Shown piece after piece: positions 1 through 10,225 of a DNA stretch of 64,000 nt; position 1 is the first letter of the stretch, and the number at the start of each line of letters is the position of its first letter. The stretch spans positions 18,724,001 to 18,788,000 of the forward strand of contig JBHGNT010000009.1 of NCBI GenBank assembly GCA_043228905.1. The letters run 5' to 3'. The notes under the pieces were generated by a model that saw only the letters and a program-made list of their open reading frames with translations, searched no databases and was not told the origin of the DNA. The position numbers were made by a program, and so were the translations under genes. This DNA comes from Azolla caroliniana (taxonomy: Eukaryota; Polypodiophyta).

Positions 1-92
1 CACTTTACTCACATATGCAGTGCAATAATGGTGTTACCCAATAATATGATGTGTTTAGGGCATTTTATCTTTCTATGGTCTTCCATCGTCAG

Positions 93-1541
93 CTCCATCA
101 TTATCCTCATCATCAATTTGTGTGGATATTCCGGATCCTACAGTAACTACTGCAACCGGGAAACGCCCGTGGCAGAAAGGTGTACAATATGAGATGGAGA
201 CGCTCCCGGTACCATATGAACCACACATTTATTGTCATAGTTGTAAGAGATAGTTAATATATCTAATTTTTCCTATTACCACCATACCCTAGTGGTAAGC
301 AAAGTTTTACTAGCCCTTGCACTTGGGTTCAAATCTCACACTACTTTACTGTATATAAGATGTGCCACTCCCTTTCTTTTAAGTGTATGAAAGGCAGATA
401 GCCATGCAGCAGTTGATGGGGACGGTTTGGTTGTTTATGTTGATACGAACGATGATTCAGAAGAAGCTATTCCCCATCATGTTCAAGAAACCATAGAGAA
501 ATGGAGAAAGTCTCGGGAACAACGGAATTACAAGGCAGCTGAGGCCTTGCAGAAACAGATAAGCAAAGTTGGCTATAAGTGAGATCATCATTTAACACCT
601 GCAATATATATATATATATATACACATATATATGTATAGGATGGCTAATCATAATTAGGAACTTCTATATGATATTCTTTCTATGAATGATTTTTGCTTC
701 TTTTACTTATAGTGAATTATTCTACAGAGTCTTTGATTCGAAAAATGGTGATGATGAGATAATTGGACGGAAATACAGAATTCGGCTTAGGTGAGAGATT
801 CAGTTGACAATTTGAAGTAGAGGACCGATATGTGATTTTTGTTAATAGATATAGGTTGAATTAATGGAAAAATAAGGTGGTTTTGTTGATAGAGGTGTAG
901 ATGCACCTGAGAATAGCCAACCATATGGGCTTGAATCAAAAGCTATGCTTCAAAGCATAGTGAATGGAAAACCTTTACGTCTTCGTGTTTATGGTGTGGA
1001 TCAATATAGGCGCATAGTTGCCGATGTTCATTGTTCTCAGGGTTTTGTTCAGGTATGAAAATAAGAATGGTCACTAAATACTCTTGTTTTTTAGCAGACA
1101 GATATACCTTATCTTAAGCTCGTGTGTTTTGATAGGAGATTCTTTTAAAAAAAGGGGGTTGCTGGCATTACACTACGTACGATAACCGTCCAGAATTTGC
1201 AAAGGTATACATATATATATCCACATATCTTTTGCATTGCTTTCTCTATAGAATGAATGCATGGATCTAAATACTGTTAGTTTATATAAGAAGATGCATT
1301 CTTTTGGCCACTATTTTAAGATGTTGAAATCATCGCTGTGTTAAATCATTGTGAAATGCAATTAAGCTTACACGAGATGCATGTTTGTTTGTGCTGGATT
1401 GAAAACATGTAAATGTCACAGTGGGAATTAGGAGCTCGGAAAAGAAGGTTAGGTTTATGGGAAGATGACAATCCAGAGAAACCATGGGATTATAGAAAGA
1501 AGCAGAACAGAGATGGAACACCAAAGTGTTTAACTAAATAA
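93..1541 (+). CDS. Staphylococcal-like nuclease (plant CAN type), 3' part, six exons visible
   Basis: Likely a calcium-dependent endonuclease with a TNase/SNc fold that cleaves DNA and RNA, as in the plant CAN family. Exons read from splice sites and continuous frame: about 93-208, 394-578, 728-790, 893-1052, 1136-1204 and 1422-1541 (TAA). All introns fit GT-AG. The active-site block RIRLRGVDAPE gives the Arg, Asp and Glu of the family, and DQYRRIVADV carries the second catalytic Arg; plant relatives usually have Gly before that Arg, so the RR is odd. WHYTTYDNRPEFAKWE and the tail NPEKPWDYRKK match the C-terminal helix region. The N-terminus lies upstream of the window, so any myristoylation site cannot be seen. 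The 5' limit of the first exon (after AG at 91-92) is a guess. Codon use is AT-rich, unlike the GC-richer retroelements beyond 9.5 kb. No frame break is seen, so it may be functional. Confidence 0.85.
272..345 (+). repeat. tRNA-derived SINE-like module in the first visible intron
   Basis: An A-box-like stretch (ACCCTAGTGGTAAGC, about 286-300) is followed about 40 nt later by a B-box-like GGTTCAAATCT (326-336), the internal RNA polymerase III promoter layout of tRNA-derived SINEs. A pyrimidine-rich stretch ending in TGTATATAAG follows. No cloverleaf can be closed, so it is not a tRNA gene. The same layout occurs at 10041-10118, 31252-31322 and in both LTRs of gypsy C. Confidence 0.55.
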
Positions 1542-2084
1542 GATTACTTTGTTTTCTTAAAACCAAACAAATGTACAAATATATTTTCCTAAATTTGACA
1601 GGAGAATTATGTACTAAAAATTCACCTGGTAACCTACACAACATCACTCATAAACATATGTCAGTGTTTAATTGTAATATATTATATTCCCCAAAAGCTC
1701 ACAAATACTGCGTGAGGTAAATTGAAATGGTTTGGAGCTCTTTATGCTGAATAGACGATTTAACATTCCTTTCAAATATGTTAAGTGCATACCCACCACT
1801 TAAGTGTGGCATTCTATTAAATGCGCTTTTTAGATAAAAAAATCCAGATAAAGAAATTTACATCGTTTCATGATGAAATTACATAAAACCAAATTGAAAC
1901 TATGTTCTAAACATTCAAAAAACAACAAAACCATCAACAAAAATCAGATTTGTTCCACTAACTCCAAATTTTGTAGCCTTTGTTAATCATTTAAAAGAAG
2001 TTAGGCACTTTGCTTATGGGTTGAATTCATGTTTGTAATATGTAATGCTAATTAGCTAAATTCACATTGAGTGGTATCGTTTAT
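1542..2084. other. Nuclease 3' UTR and AT-rich intergenic DNA
   Basis: No open frame of substance. It follows the nuclease stop codon and probably includes its 3' UTR and polyadenylation region. I see no repeat family shared with the rest of the window. Confidence 0.5.
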
Positions 2085-2500
2085 TCATCTTGTTCCCCTC
2101 TTTCCTACTACTTCCCTCCCCAATGCTCTTTCTATTGCTTCTTGTTATTGATTCTTCTTCTTAATCTTCTTTTGCTTCTTATTCTTCTTCCTTTTCCTTA
2201 TTTCGTCATCTAGCACTTTTCTTGATTCTTATTAGTCCTACTAATTTGTTTCGTTCTTCTTCTTCCATTGCATCTCCTTGATTCTTCTTCTATTACACTA
2301 CTTCCATTTCATGATGTTTCTTCCTACTAATACTCCTTCCCTTCTAATGTGTTCGTAATTCTTATTTTTCCTTCTACTTCCCCTTCCCCTCTTAATCTTC
2401 TTATACTCCTGTCTTAATCTTCTTATACTCCTGTCTTTTGTTTCTTTCTTATACTGCCTTCTCCTTTTCGCTTTGTCTTCTTCTTACTTATTGCAGAGTT
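2085..2500 (+). repeat. Polypyrimidine (TTC/CTT-rich) tract
   Basis: About 400 bp are almost entirely C and T with scattered A and G. Units such as TTCTTCTT recur, and there is one exact 22-bp tandem pair (TTAATCTTCTTATACTCCTG + TC) near 2391-2434. No coding frame. Confidence 0.75.
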
Positions 2501-3370
2501 CTAGTCCATGTGAGAAAATAATGATTGCATTATATATTTGCACCTTTAGCTCCAGAAACTAGATTGCATAGTTTGAAATAGTTGCTTTCGAGATGATATT
2601 GCCAACTACTCAACATCCATAAGAAGAAAGAGTTTCAATTTTACGTTGAAGGAAAAGGTTTTTCTAGGGTTCAAATTGTGAAAATCAACCCCATTAGCAA
2701 AAACTTCATGTAAACAAATTAGAACAATCTTTGACATAAAAAGTGCTCAAATTTTACTAGAGAACAGAACAACTAATAGTTTCTACCACAATAGGTGAGA
2801 ACGACCAAGTTTGGCAAAGAAATTTTAGATATTTTTTGCTTCTTATGAGTGAAAGTTCTGTTGCAAAAGAAAAAAAGGAAGAATGGTTTTTGCGAACAAG
2901 TTTTGTAGGAGAAGAAAAAAAATCGAGTAAAAAAGCCCAAAGTGTGTAGCTCAATTAAGTGCACACTTCTTCCTTGCATTGAAAGTGCGCACTTAATTGA
3001 ATGGTTATTGTAAATCGTTGGGAGGAATGCCTAACATATTGCAATCATATTTTTTAATTTTACATTCTTGTTTCTATTTTCTCTTCCAACACTTGTATGT
3101 GCGAATTGTCTCCTCTTCACTCACTACAATCCTTCACTACTAATATTATGATGCCGAAAGTAACAATACTAATATTATGCTACAATTGTCACAACTTGTG
3201 TAATTATGTCTCTACTATCTAATATTCAAGTTAAGATTGGAAACTTATTAAGTAAATAAATATTTCAAGCAAAATTAAAACATTGTACAACCAAATAAAA
3301 TGAATACTTAAATGGAACACTAGAGAACCTCTCAAATCAATATACATAGGATTTTCAACCACATCTCAAT
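2501..3370. other. AT-rich intergenic DNA with a hairpin
   Basis: Short open frames here are not recognisable proteins. Apart from the hairpin at 2951-3000, I see nothing that can be named. The right part may be degenerate 5' sequence of copia M. Confidence 0.4.
2951..3000. repeat. 18-bp inverted repeat with 14-nt loop
   Basis: The left arm TCAATTAAGTGCACACTT (2951-2968) pairs with the right arm 2983-3000 with one mismatch in 18. It could be a tiny foldback/MITE end or a structured transcript. No second copy is seen in the window. Confidence 0.7.
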
Positions 3371-3456
3371 TCAATCCACGAGCCACATAAATCTCACCTT
3401 CATATGGTAATAAAGAGCATATGTAAGCTTCAAAACATCTATTCTCACAAGGGATA

Positions 3457-3921
3457 TGTAGAGAATATGCAGAATATTGCTCGACCACAACCGAGTCTTA
3501 GGATCAACCATAGAAAGATGGGAATAGGGAGAAATACACGTATACACACAAACAATAGAGCAAGAGAAAGTACACAATATGTTTTCGTGGAAAAACCCTA
3601 AATGGGGAAAAAACCACGGGAGCCCACAGACTCCAAACTATCACTATGTAAGAAGAATACAACAGTAATAAGTCACAGAGGCAACAACCTTGTGCTCTCA
3701 ATCTTCGCCAAGAGGCGGTTACAATAGAGACTGTTCAAGGTCTCTCTCTCTCTCTCTCTCTCTTTGTTACGCTCTGTACAGTAGTTACACCAATATGCAA
3801 CAACACTCTTCGCAATGATCTGCAACAACAATACCTCTGTTTGCCCTAGGTCATATTTATACTAATATGACTTTCGGGCTATTTTGGTCCCATCCCATCC
3901 AGAGGGACCAAAATCCTAACA
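3457..3921 (-). repeat. 3' LTR of copia N
   Basis: Reads TGTTAGGATTTTGGTCCCTC on the minus strand and ends ...TCTCTACA. A (TC)n microsatellite lies at about 3740-3762. The adjacent AACTCCCCCTTCACTCC (plus strand) is the polypurine tract of the minus-strand element. Confidence 0.8.
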
Positions 3922-4060
3922 AACTCCCCCTTCACTCCGGCATGGGATGCCTTGTCAATCCAATCCTCTTCTGGCATGCGTCCAACTTGTCGGGTGTCAG
4001 CACCTTGGTCAGCATATCTGACCCGTTCTCCTCCGTGTGGATCTTCGTCAACATGAACTC

Positions 4061-4734
4061 TCAATCTTCTACTCGCTCCCGGATCCAGTGGTACCTACGT
4101 TGGATGTGCTTCGTTCGGGAATGGTAGGTCGTGTTCTTTGCAAGGTGGATGGCACTCTGACTGTCGCAGTAGAGATGGTATTCCTCTTGCCGGATCCCTA
4201 GCTCTCCAATGGAGTCCTTCATCCATAATATTTCTTTGCCGGCTTCCACAGCCGCCATGTATTCCGCCTCCGTGGTTGACAATGCAACCGTCTTTTGCAG
4301 CCTTGATTGCCACGAAATAGCTCCCCTGCATATGTCATAACATATCCCGATGTTGACCGGCTGATATCCGCATCAGCCGGCCTATCCGAGTCAGTGAAAC
4401 CGTCAAGTTGGGGTTTACTGGAGCCGAATCGGAGACACATACTTGAGGTGCCTTTCAAGTATCGGAGTATCCATTTTACCGCATTCCAATGCTCCTTGCC
4501 GGGATTGCTCATAAACCGGCTCACCACTCCGACTGCGTATCTGATATCCAGTCGGGTACACACCATTGCGTACATTAAGCTCCCGACGGCAAAGGCATAT
4601 GGTATCTTCATCATATCCGCCTTCTCTGCCTTCGTCTTCGGGCTTTGCTTACCGGATAACTTGCAGTTTGCTGGGAGTGTCGATCCAATCGGTTTCGCAT
4701 CTGACATGTTGAACCACTGAAGCATCTTTGTCAC
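4061..4734 (-). pseudogene. Copia RNase H and reverse transcriptase C-terminus (element N)
   Basis: Minus-strand frames give KPIGSTLPANCKLSGKQSP, then VGSLMYAMVCTRLDIRYAVG, FMSNPGKEHWNAVKWILRYL and, in another frame, MSTTEAEYMAAVEAGKEILW and SQSAIHLAKNTTYHSRTKHI. These are the end of the copia reverse transcriptase and its RNase H, close to the G-family copia in this window. At least one frameshift (about 4285) breaks it. Confidence 0.85.
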
Positions 4735-5836
4735 GTACTTCTCCTATGACAACCACAATTGCTTCTTTGACCGGTCCCAGATGATATGCATCCCAAGTAT
4801 CTGTCTTGCCAGACCCAAGTCTTTCATTGAGAAGGTCTAGTTAAGAGCCTTCTTTAGCGTCCGTATCTTGACTTGGTCTCGTCCGACGATCAACATGTCG
4901 TCCACGTATAGGAGGAGTATCAGGAAGTCTCCACCTTCAAACTTCTTCACAAACACGCAGTAATCGGCCTGCGTCTTGTAGTATCCTTAATTCATCATGA
5001 TGGAGTCGAACTTCCGGTACCATTGTCGAGGAGCCTGCTTCAAACCGTAGAGGCTCTTCTTCAACCAACAAACCAGGCGCTCCTTCCCTTTCTTCACAAA
5101 TCCCTCCGGTTGCTGCATGTATCTCTTCTTCGAGGTCGCCGTGGAGGAACGCCATCTTCACGTCTAACTTCATCACATCCGCCTTCTCCACCTTCGTCTT
5201 TGGGCTTTGCTTACCGGATAACCTGCAGTTTGCCGGGAGTGTCGATCCGACCGGTTTCATGGTATCTTCATCATATCCGCCTTCTCTGCCTTCGTCTTCG
5301 GGCTTTGCTTACCAGATAACCTGCAGTTTGTCGAGTGTCGATCCGATCAGTTTCGCATCTGATTGTTGAACCGCTGAAGCACCTTTGTCACATACTTCTC
5401 TTGTGACAACCACACTTGCTTCTTTGACCGGTCCCGGATGATATGCATCCCTAGTATCTGTCTTGCTGGACCCAAGTCTTTCATTGAGAAGGTCTAGTTA
5501 AGAGCCTTCTTTAGCATCCGTATCTTGACTTGGTCTCGTCCGACGATCAACATGTCGTCCACGTACAGGAGGAGTATCAGGAAGTCTCCACCTTCAAACT
5601 TCTTCACAAACACGCAATGATCGGCCTACGTCTTGTGGTATCCTTAATCCATCATGAAGGAGTCGAACTTCCAGTACCATTGTCGAGGAGCCTGCTTCAA
5701 ACCGTAGAGGCTCTTCTTCAACTGGCAAACCAGGTGCTCCTTCCCTTTCTTCACAAATCCCTCCGGTTGCTGCATGTATCTCCTCTTCGAGGTCGTCGTG
5801 GAGGAACGTCGTCTTCACTTCTAACTGCTCTACCTC
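4735..5836 (-). pseudogene. Copia reverse transcriptase remnant with internal tandem duplication (element N)
   Basis: Two head-to-tail copies of one segment, about 4607-5165 and 5268-5826, each running from the KLSGKQSPKTK region back through the YVDD region (seen only as out-of-frame DNA) to the [13 protein letters not shown] region. A short third partial copy of the KLSGKQSP segment lies at about 5180-5262. Frames are broken throughout. The duplication arose after loss of coding function or destroyed it. Confidence 0.75.
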
Positions 5837-5981
5837 CTTGGGCTAACAGAAACATATTTACATATATGTCCCTTCATCTGGTGAGAGGTTCTCACCGGGC
5901 CTGCGTCATCCGGTTCTCACCGGGTCTTCCATTGCCGGGTACTCATATCCCATCCGGAGGGACCAAAATCCTAACAGGATA

Positions 5982-6900
5982 GCATCCCAAGTTTTCCAGA
6001 TCTGGGTTCAATGCCTATAGTGGAAGAAAGAAATCAGATGGATGATGTAAACAAAAGAAACTCTGAGACTAAGGGGCAAACTCTTTACAATAGTGTTGGA
6101 AGAGGTTGAGGAAGAGGCTATGGAAGATTTGGTTCAGCTAGAACCAACAATAATTATCAAGGAAGAGGACAACAGGCTATAAGTGGAAGAAACAACATCA
6201 GAGGCAGGGGGAGCAATCGAGGCAGAGGTAAGCAAACTTATTTGAATGATGATGGCTGTTGGTATTGTGGAAAACCAAGCCATACACAAGTTGAATGCTA
6301 TAAAAAGCAAAATGATGAAAAAAGAGGGAAGAGACAACAAAATAATTATGCTTCAAATAGTGAAAACTGTGATAAAGATGGTGCATTTGTGATGCAACAT
6401 GAAACGACAACAATCGTTGAATGTTCACAGAGATGTAATGAAGATTTTATGTGGTATGTAGATTTTGGGGCATCTAATCATATGACTGGACATGCAAACT
6501 AGTTTGAAAGTCTAAGAGAACTAGAGATTCCTGGTTATGTACAAATAGGTGATAATAGTACTCACACAATCGAGCATGTTGGAGATATCCCATTGTGGGA
6601 GGAAAAAGGGAAAACATGTGCCAAACCTTGCAAAAAATCTGATTTTTGTTGGCTAGATAGTAGAGCAAGGAATGCAAGTTAAGTTTAAGCAAAGTGAATG
6701 ATTTATAGAGAAACATGGAAAGCTTATTGCAAAAGGAAAACGACAAGGAAGAATGTTTGTGTTAGATGTGGATATGCCTAAAAAGATTACAACCATGTTT
6801 GCAGAAGGAATGAATGTAATCTCAGATGTGGACATGTGGCATAAAAGAATCAGTCACATAAGTATGCAAACCTTGAAAAATATGTTGAGGAAAAATGTTG
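5982..6900 (+). pseudogene. Copia M gag C-terminus and protease
   Basis: A Gly/Arg/Asn-rich stretch leads to the CCHC knuckle CWYCGKPSHTQVEC. The protease block reads YVDFGASNHMTGH; the catalytic D-S-G is now D-F-G, so the enzyme is dead even apart from the stop codon at about 6500. Codon use is AT-rich. Confidence 0.8.
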
Positions 6901-7640
6901 TGGTTGGATTGCCGAAGCTTAAAGATTGTGAGATGAGCAAGATATGTGAAGCACGCCAATATGGAAAGCAAAACAGGTTACCTTTCCCTCATGAAAGACA
7001 TGTAAGCAAAAATTTGTTAGATTTGGTACATACATATGTATGAGGACTAACAAAAAATGCCTCAATTGGTGGCTGCAAGGTTTATGTAACATCTATTGAT
7101 GATTGCTCAAGGAAAACATGGGTTTATTTAATGAAAGAGAAAAGTGATGTATTTGATTGCTCTCGTAAGTTTAAATGCATGGTAGAAAAGCAGGCTAGAA
7201 CTAGAATAAAATGTTTAAGATCTGATGGAGGAGGAGAATACTTCTCAGATGAATTTTCTGATTTTCTATGCAATCAATGAATAAGGAGACAATTCACGTG
7301 TAGATATACTCCACAACAAAATGGAGTGGCTGAGAGGAAAAACAGAACTTTGGTGAACATAGCAAGGGCCTTGATGACAGAAAAAAAATGCCATTGTATT
7401 ACTGGGCAGAAGTTGTAAATACAACAAACTATATCTTAAATAGATGTATAACATCTAGAGTACATGAAGTAACTCCGGAAGAATGTTTCAATGGCAGGAA
7501 ACCTAGTTCAGGACACTTAAAAGTGTTTGGATGCCTTGCATATGTCCATGTACCTTGCTAAAGTAAGAAGTAAGCTTGATCCAAAAGCTGAAAAATGTGT
7601 TTTTGTGGGATATTGAGAGGAGCAAAAAGGGTATAGATGC
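6753..7640 (+). pseudogene. Copia M integrase
   Basis: Frames show WHKRISHISMQTL and then CEARQYGKQNRLPFP, where the second Cys of the HHCC finger (CEAC in relatives) is Arg. The catalytic core follows as RSDGGGEYFSDEF and PQQNGVAERKNRTL, with stop codons at about 7042 and 7277 and a frameshift near 7385. Inactive. Confidence 0.8.
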
Positions 7641-7649
7641 TATAACCCG

Positions 7650-8942
7650 TTGACAAAAAAGATTGTGGTAAGCTGTGATGTAATATTTGATGAGTTGGGC
7701 AACTGGTACAACCCAAAAGATAATGTAGAAATTGATGAAGACTATGAAAATCAAGACAAGGATAAATCTAAAAATGGAAGAGATTGCCATAGAGATGGAA
7801 ACAATGTTGGACAACAAAGTTCAACATTAATAGAATGTACTGGACCATCTGAAAAATCTGGAACTAAATTTGATTCAAATGCATGGAGTGGAAAAAATAC
7901 AGGACAATATGATGATAGAAAAGGAAAACAGAAGATGCCAGAATATGCAATGCTTGATGATGGGTCTAGAAACATGGAAGATGTAGATTCAGATACATCA
8001 TTGGATGATGAGCTTGGTATATGAGCCTTGAAAATCCCTGGTATGGAAAAGTCAATGAAATATGCAAATCAGAAACTGAGAAGATCAGATAGAGAGAAAA
8101 AGACTGTTGAAAGATTTGGTTATGAGACATACATCGCTATGCATTATGCATATATTTCTAAAGTGGTACAGATCCCTGATCCAAGAAGCTTTGATGAAGC
8201 AAAAGTTGAGAAAAAATGGGTGAATGCAATGCAAGAAGAAATTGATGCATTGGCTGAAAACAAAACATGGGATTTGGTAAAGTTACCAAAAGGAAAAAAT
8301 GTGGTAGGTTGCAAATGGGTCTACAAAACAAAGCATGATTCCAATGAGAATGTAAGTAGACATAAATCAAGACTTGTTGCAAAGGGATATGCCCAAATGC
8401 AAGGAATTGATTATGATGAAACATTTGCACCGGTTGCAAAAATGGCAACATTGAGGACATTACCTGTTGTAAGTGCAGCCAAAAGATGGGTTCTGCACCA
8501 TATGGATGTAAAAAATGCTTTTTTACATGATAAATTGCAAGAGGGAGTATACATGTGTCAACCTCCAGGATTTGAAGATAAGAAGCATCCAGAAAACGTA
8601 TGTAGGTTGAAAAGGCTCTCTATGGACTGAAACAAGCACCGAGAACATAGCATAGGGAACTTTTAGAATCTCCGAAAAAATTTGCTTTCAAAATGTCAAA
8701 GGGCTGATCCATCATTATATGTAAAAAGGATAAATGATTGCATTGTTGTGATTTTGATTTATGTAGATGATTTAATCATCGGAGGTGATTCTATGGATGA
8801 AATAAGGAAGCTAATTTTTTTTTTGGAAATGCAATTTCATATGAAAGATTTGGGAGAGTTGAGATACTTTCTTGGTATTGAGATGATCAGATCTAAAAGT
8901 GGTATATATATGTTGCAAAACATTATGCAACAACTATGTTGA
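7650..8942 (+). pseudogene. Copia M reverse transcriptase
   Basis: An acidic linker (about 7650-8023) precedes W-V-N-A-M and NKTWDLVKLPKGKNVVGCKW, AKGYAQMQGIDYDETFAPVA and LHHMDVKNAFLHDKLQEGVY. After a frameshift near 8620, IYVDDLIIGG carries the catalytic YVDD and MKDLGELRYFLGIEMI follows. RNase H is not found after it. Confidence 0.85.
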
Positions 8943-9153
8943 AGAAGTATGGTATGCTTGGATGCAAACCTATTGATGTACCACTAGATAAGAACTGCAA
9001 ATTGAGGTTCATACAAAGGGTTTCATCATGGAAAAACATACACAATTTAGAGACATGATGGGAGTCATAACCATTGGTATTATAGCTGAAAAGCATGAAG
9101 GAAAGAAGACTGAAGATGATGTCAAGAAAGGATAAGTTGAGCTTGAGGGGGAG

Positions 9154-9491
9154 TATTGAGAAATAAGCTCAACAAAAGCATATGGTGCATATTAGTAAGT
9201 GAGATCTTCTATAGTAGCTATTGGAAAATTAACTACTATTAGGCATGTAGGTAACTATTTAGCTAGTCATAGCTAATTAGCTGAATATGTTTAAGTCACT
9301 TATAACTTAGGTAAAAAGTAGAGAGAGTGAGTGTGAGTGAAAAAAGAAGAGAAGAGTGAAAGAGAGAAAAAACAGAGAATTGACGAGAGAGGTTTCGCTG
9401 CGTGTAATGAAATAGAAGCTTTTAGGTTGCTACAGAGGTAAGTCTCTTTCCCCCCTTGCTTTCTGTCTTGAGCACACTAAATGATCCAACA
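9154..9491 (+). repeat. 3' LTR of copia M
   Basis: Starts TATTGAGAAATAAGCTCAAC right after the polypurine tract TTGAGCTTGAGGGGGAG; the sister families F and H begin TGTTGAG, so the terminal TG has become TA. It ends near CCAACA at 9491, where repeat R1 begins. No matching 5' LTR is visible. Confidence 0.65.
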
Positions 9492-10225
9492 CATCATGAC
9501 TCGATGTGCACAAAGAAGAGCCAGAGCGCCTTCGTAATAGGGTTCACCAAAAAGATGTCGCGAAAATGTTCGCGTGCGTGTGCTACTTGAGCGGGACTGT
9601 CGGGGTCTTGGACCAGGGAGAACTTTGCGCCAGGGAGGACGTTTGCCAAGTTATCGAAAAGAGGACAATGTCAATTTTAGAGTCCTAGAAACATTGTTAC
9701 ACTTGACAAGATTGAAAGATTGACGATTATAAGAAGAACAATAAGAAGTATATTAATATTGATCGGAGGTAAAAGAAAAAGAACAATAAGAAGTATAATT
9801 ATAAGAAGAATTTTATATTGATGATGATGGTGATGGTGATTATATCACATCCTGAGCCCCCTTTACACACTCTCTACTAGGGTTTTTATAGGTTTGTTCA
9901 TGCATAAAACCATGGTTTTGCTTATGACATGCACAAACCCATAGGTTTAAACCATGGTTTTGTGCACACGGTTTTATATGTTTGTTTCCTATGGAATACT
10001 AAATATGATAAGAGAATAATATACAAAATTTAAAGCACTTAGTAGTAGCCTTAGTGCTAAGTCAATTGTTTCCTATCTTGGAGGTGCAAGGTTCAAATCT
10101 TGCTTGCACCTCTCTGTATGCACATAGCCTTAAGCTTCTTTCTTCTTCTTTTTCATATTTACAAATGTGTGTGTAATGTGCATGGAACCACACTTTTTCA
10201 CTCAGTGGACATGCCACATCACGAC
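9490..10225 (+). repeat. Dispersed repeat R, copy 1
   Basis: Homologous along its whole length, in inverted orientation, to 31120-31797. Order: a region with CGTGTGTG motifs, an AATAAGAAG-rich stretch, a TATA-like TTTTTATAGG, repeated AAAACCATGGTTTT palindromes, then a tRNA-like SINE module and a tail ending CACATCACGAC. A near copy of that last motif (CACATCATGAC) also starts the element at 9489-9499, so it may be a 10-bp target duplication with one change. No coding capacity; class unknown. Confidence 0.7.
10041..10118 (+). repeat. tRNA-derived SINE-like module in R1
   Basis: A-box-like TAGCCTTAGTG (10046-10056) and B-box-like GGTTCAAATCT (10090-10100). The segment GGAGGTGCAAGGTT before the B box is shared with the module in the gypsy C LTRs, and CTCTCTGTATG follows. 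Confidence 0.6.

Larger units (their letters stand above)
3452..5981 (-). mobile_element. Deleted Ty1/copia element N with TSD GGATA
   Basis: The element proper is 3457-5976, flanked by GGATA at 3452-3456 and 5977-5981. Coding is on the minus strand. Its 3' LTR is 3457-3921 (TGTAGAG...CCTAACA). Only about 140 bp of the 5' LTR start (about 5837-5976) remain, joined directly to reverse transcriptase. LTR, gag, protease, integrase and the first half of reverse transcriptase are gone. Removing it restores a copia gag frame in M. Confidence 0.85.
3371..9491 (+). mobile_element. Ty1/copia element M, decayed, split by element N
   Basis: An AT-rich, old copia element. A degenerate gag segment (reading AYVSFKTSILT, about 3411-3451) continues after the N insertion at 5982 as RDSIPSFPDL. 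Then come a zinc knuckle (about 6256-6297), protease, integrase and reverse transcriptase, a polypurine tract at about 9138-9153, and a 3' LTR at 9154-9491. The 5' LTR and most of gag are not recognisable. RNase H is missing: the reverse transcriptase end is followed within about 100 bp by the polypurine tract. Confidence 0.8.

Noticed and set aside
286-336. Possible tRNA gene in the nuclease intron
   Set aside because: A and B boxes are present but no acceptor stem or anticodon arm closes; the SINE-like module fits better. The same applies to 10046-10100, 31264-31318 and 44676-44729.
9490-10225. R as a Helitron
   Set aside because: No 5' TC, no CTRR end with hairpin and no A/T insertion site; R2 is inserted between CG and TA.
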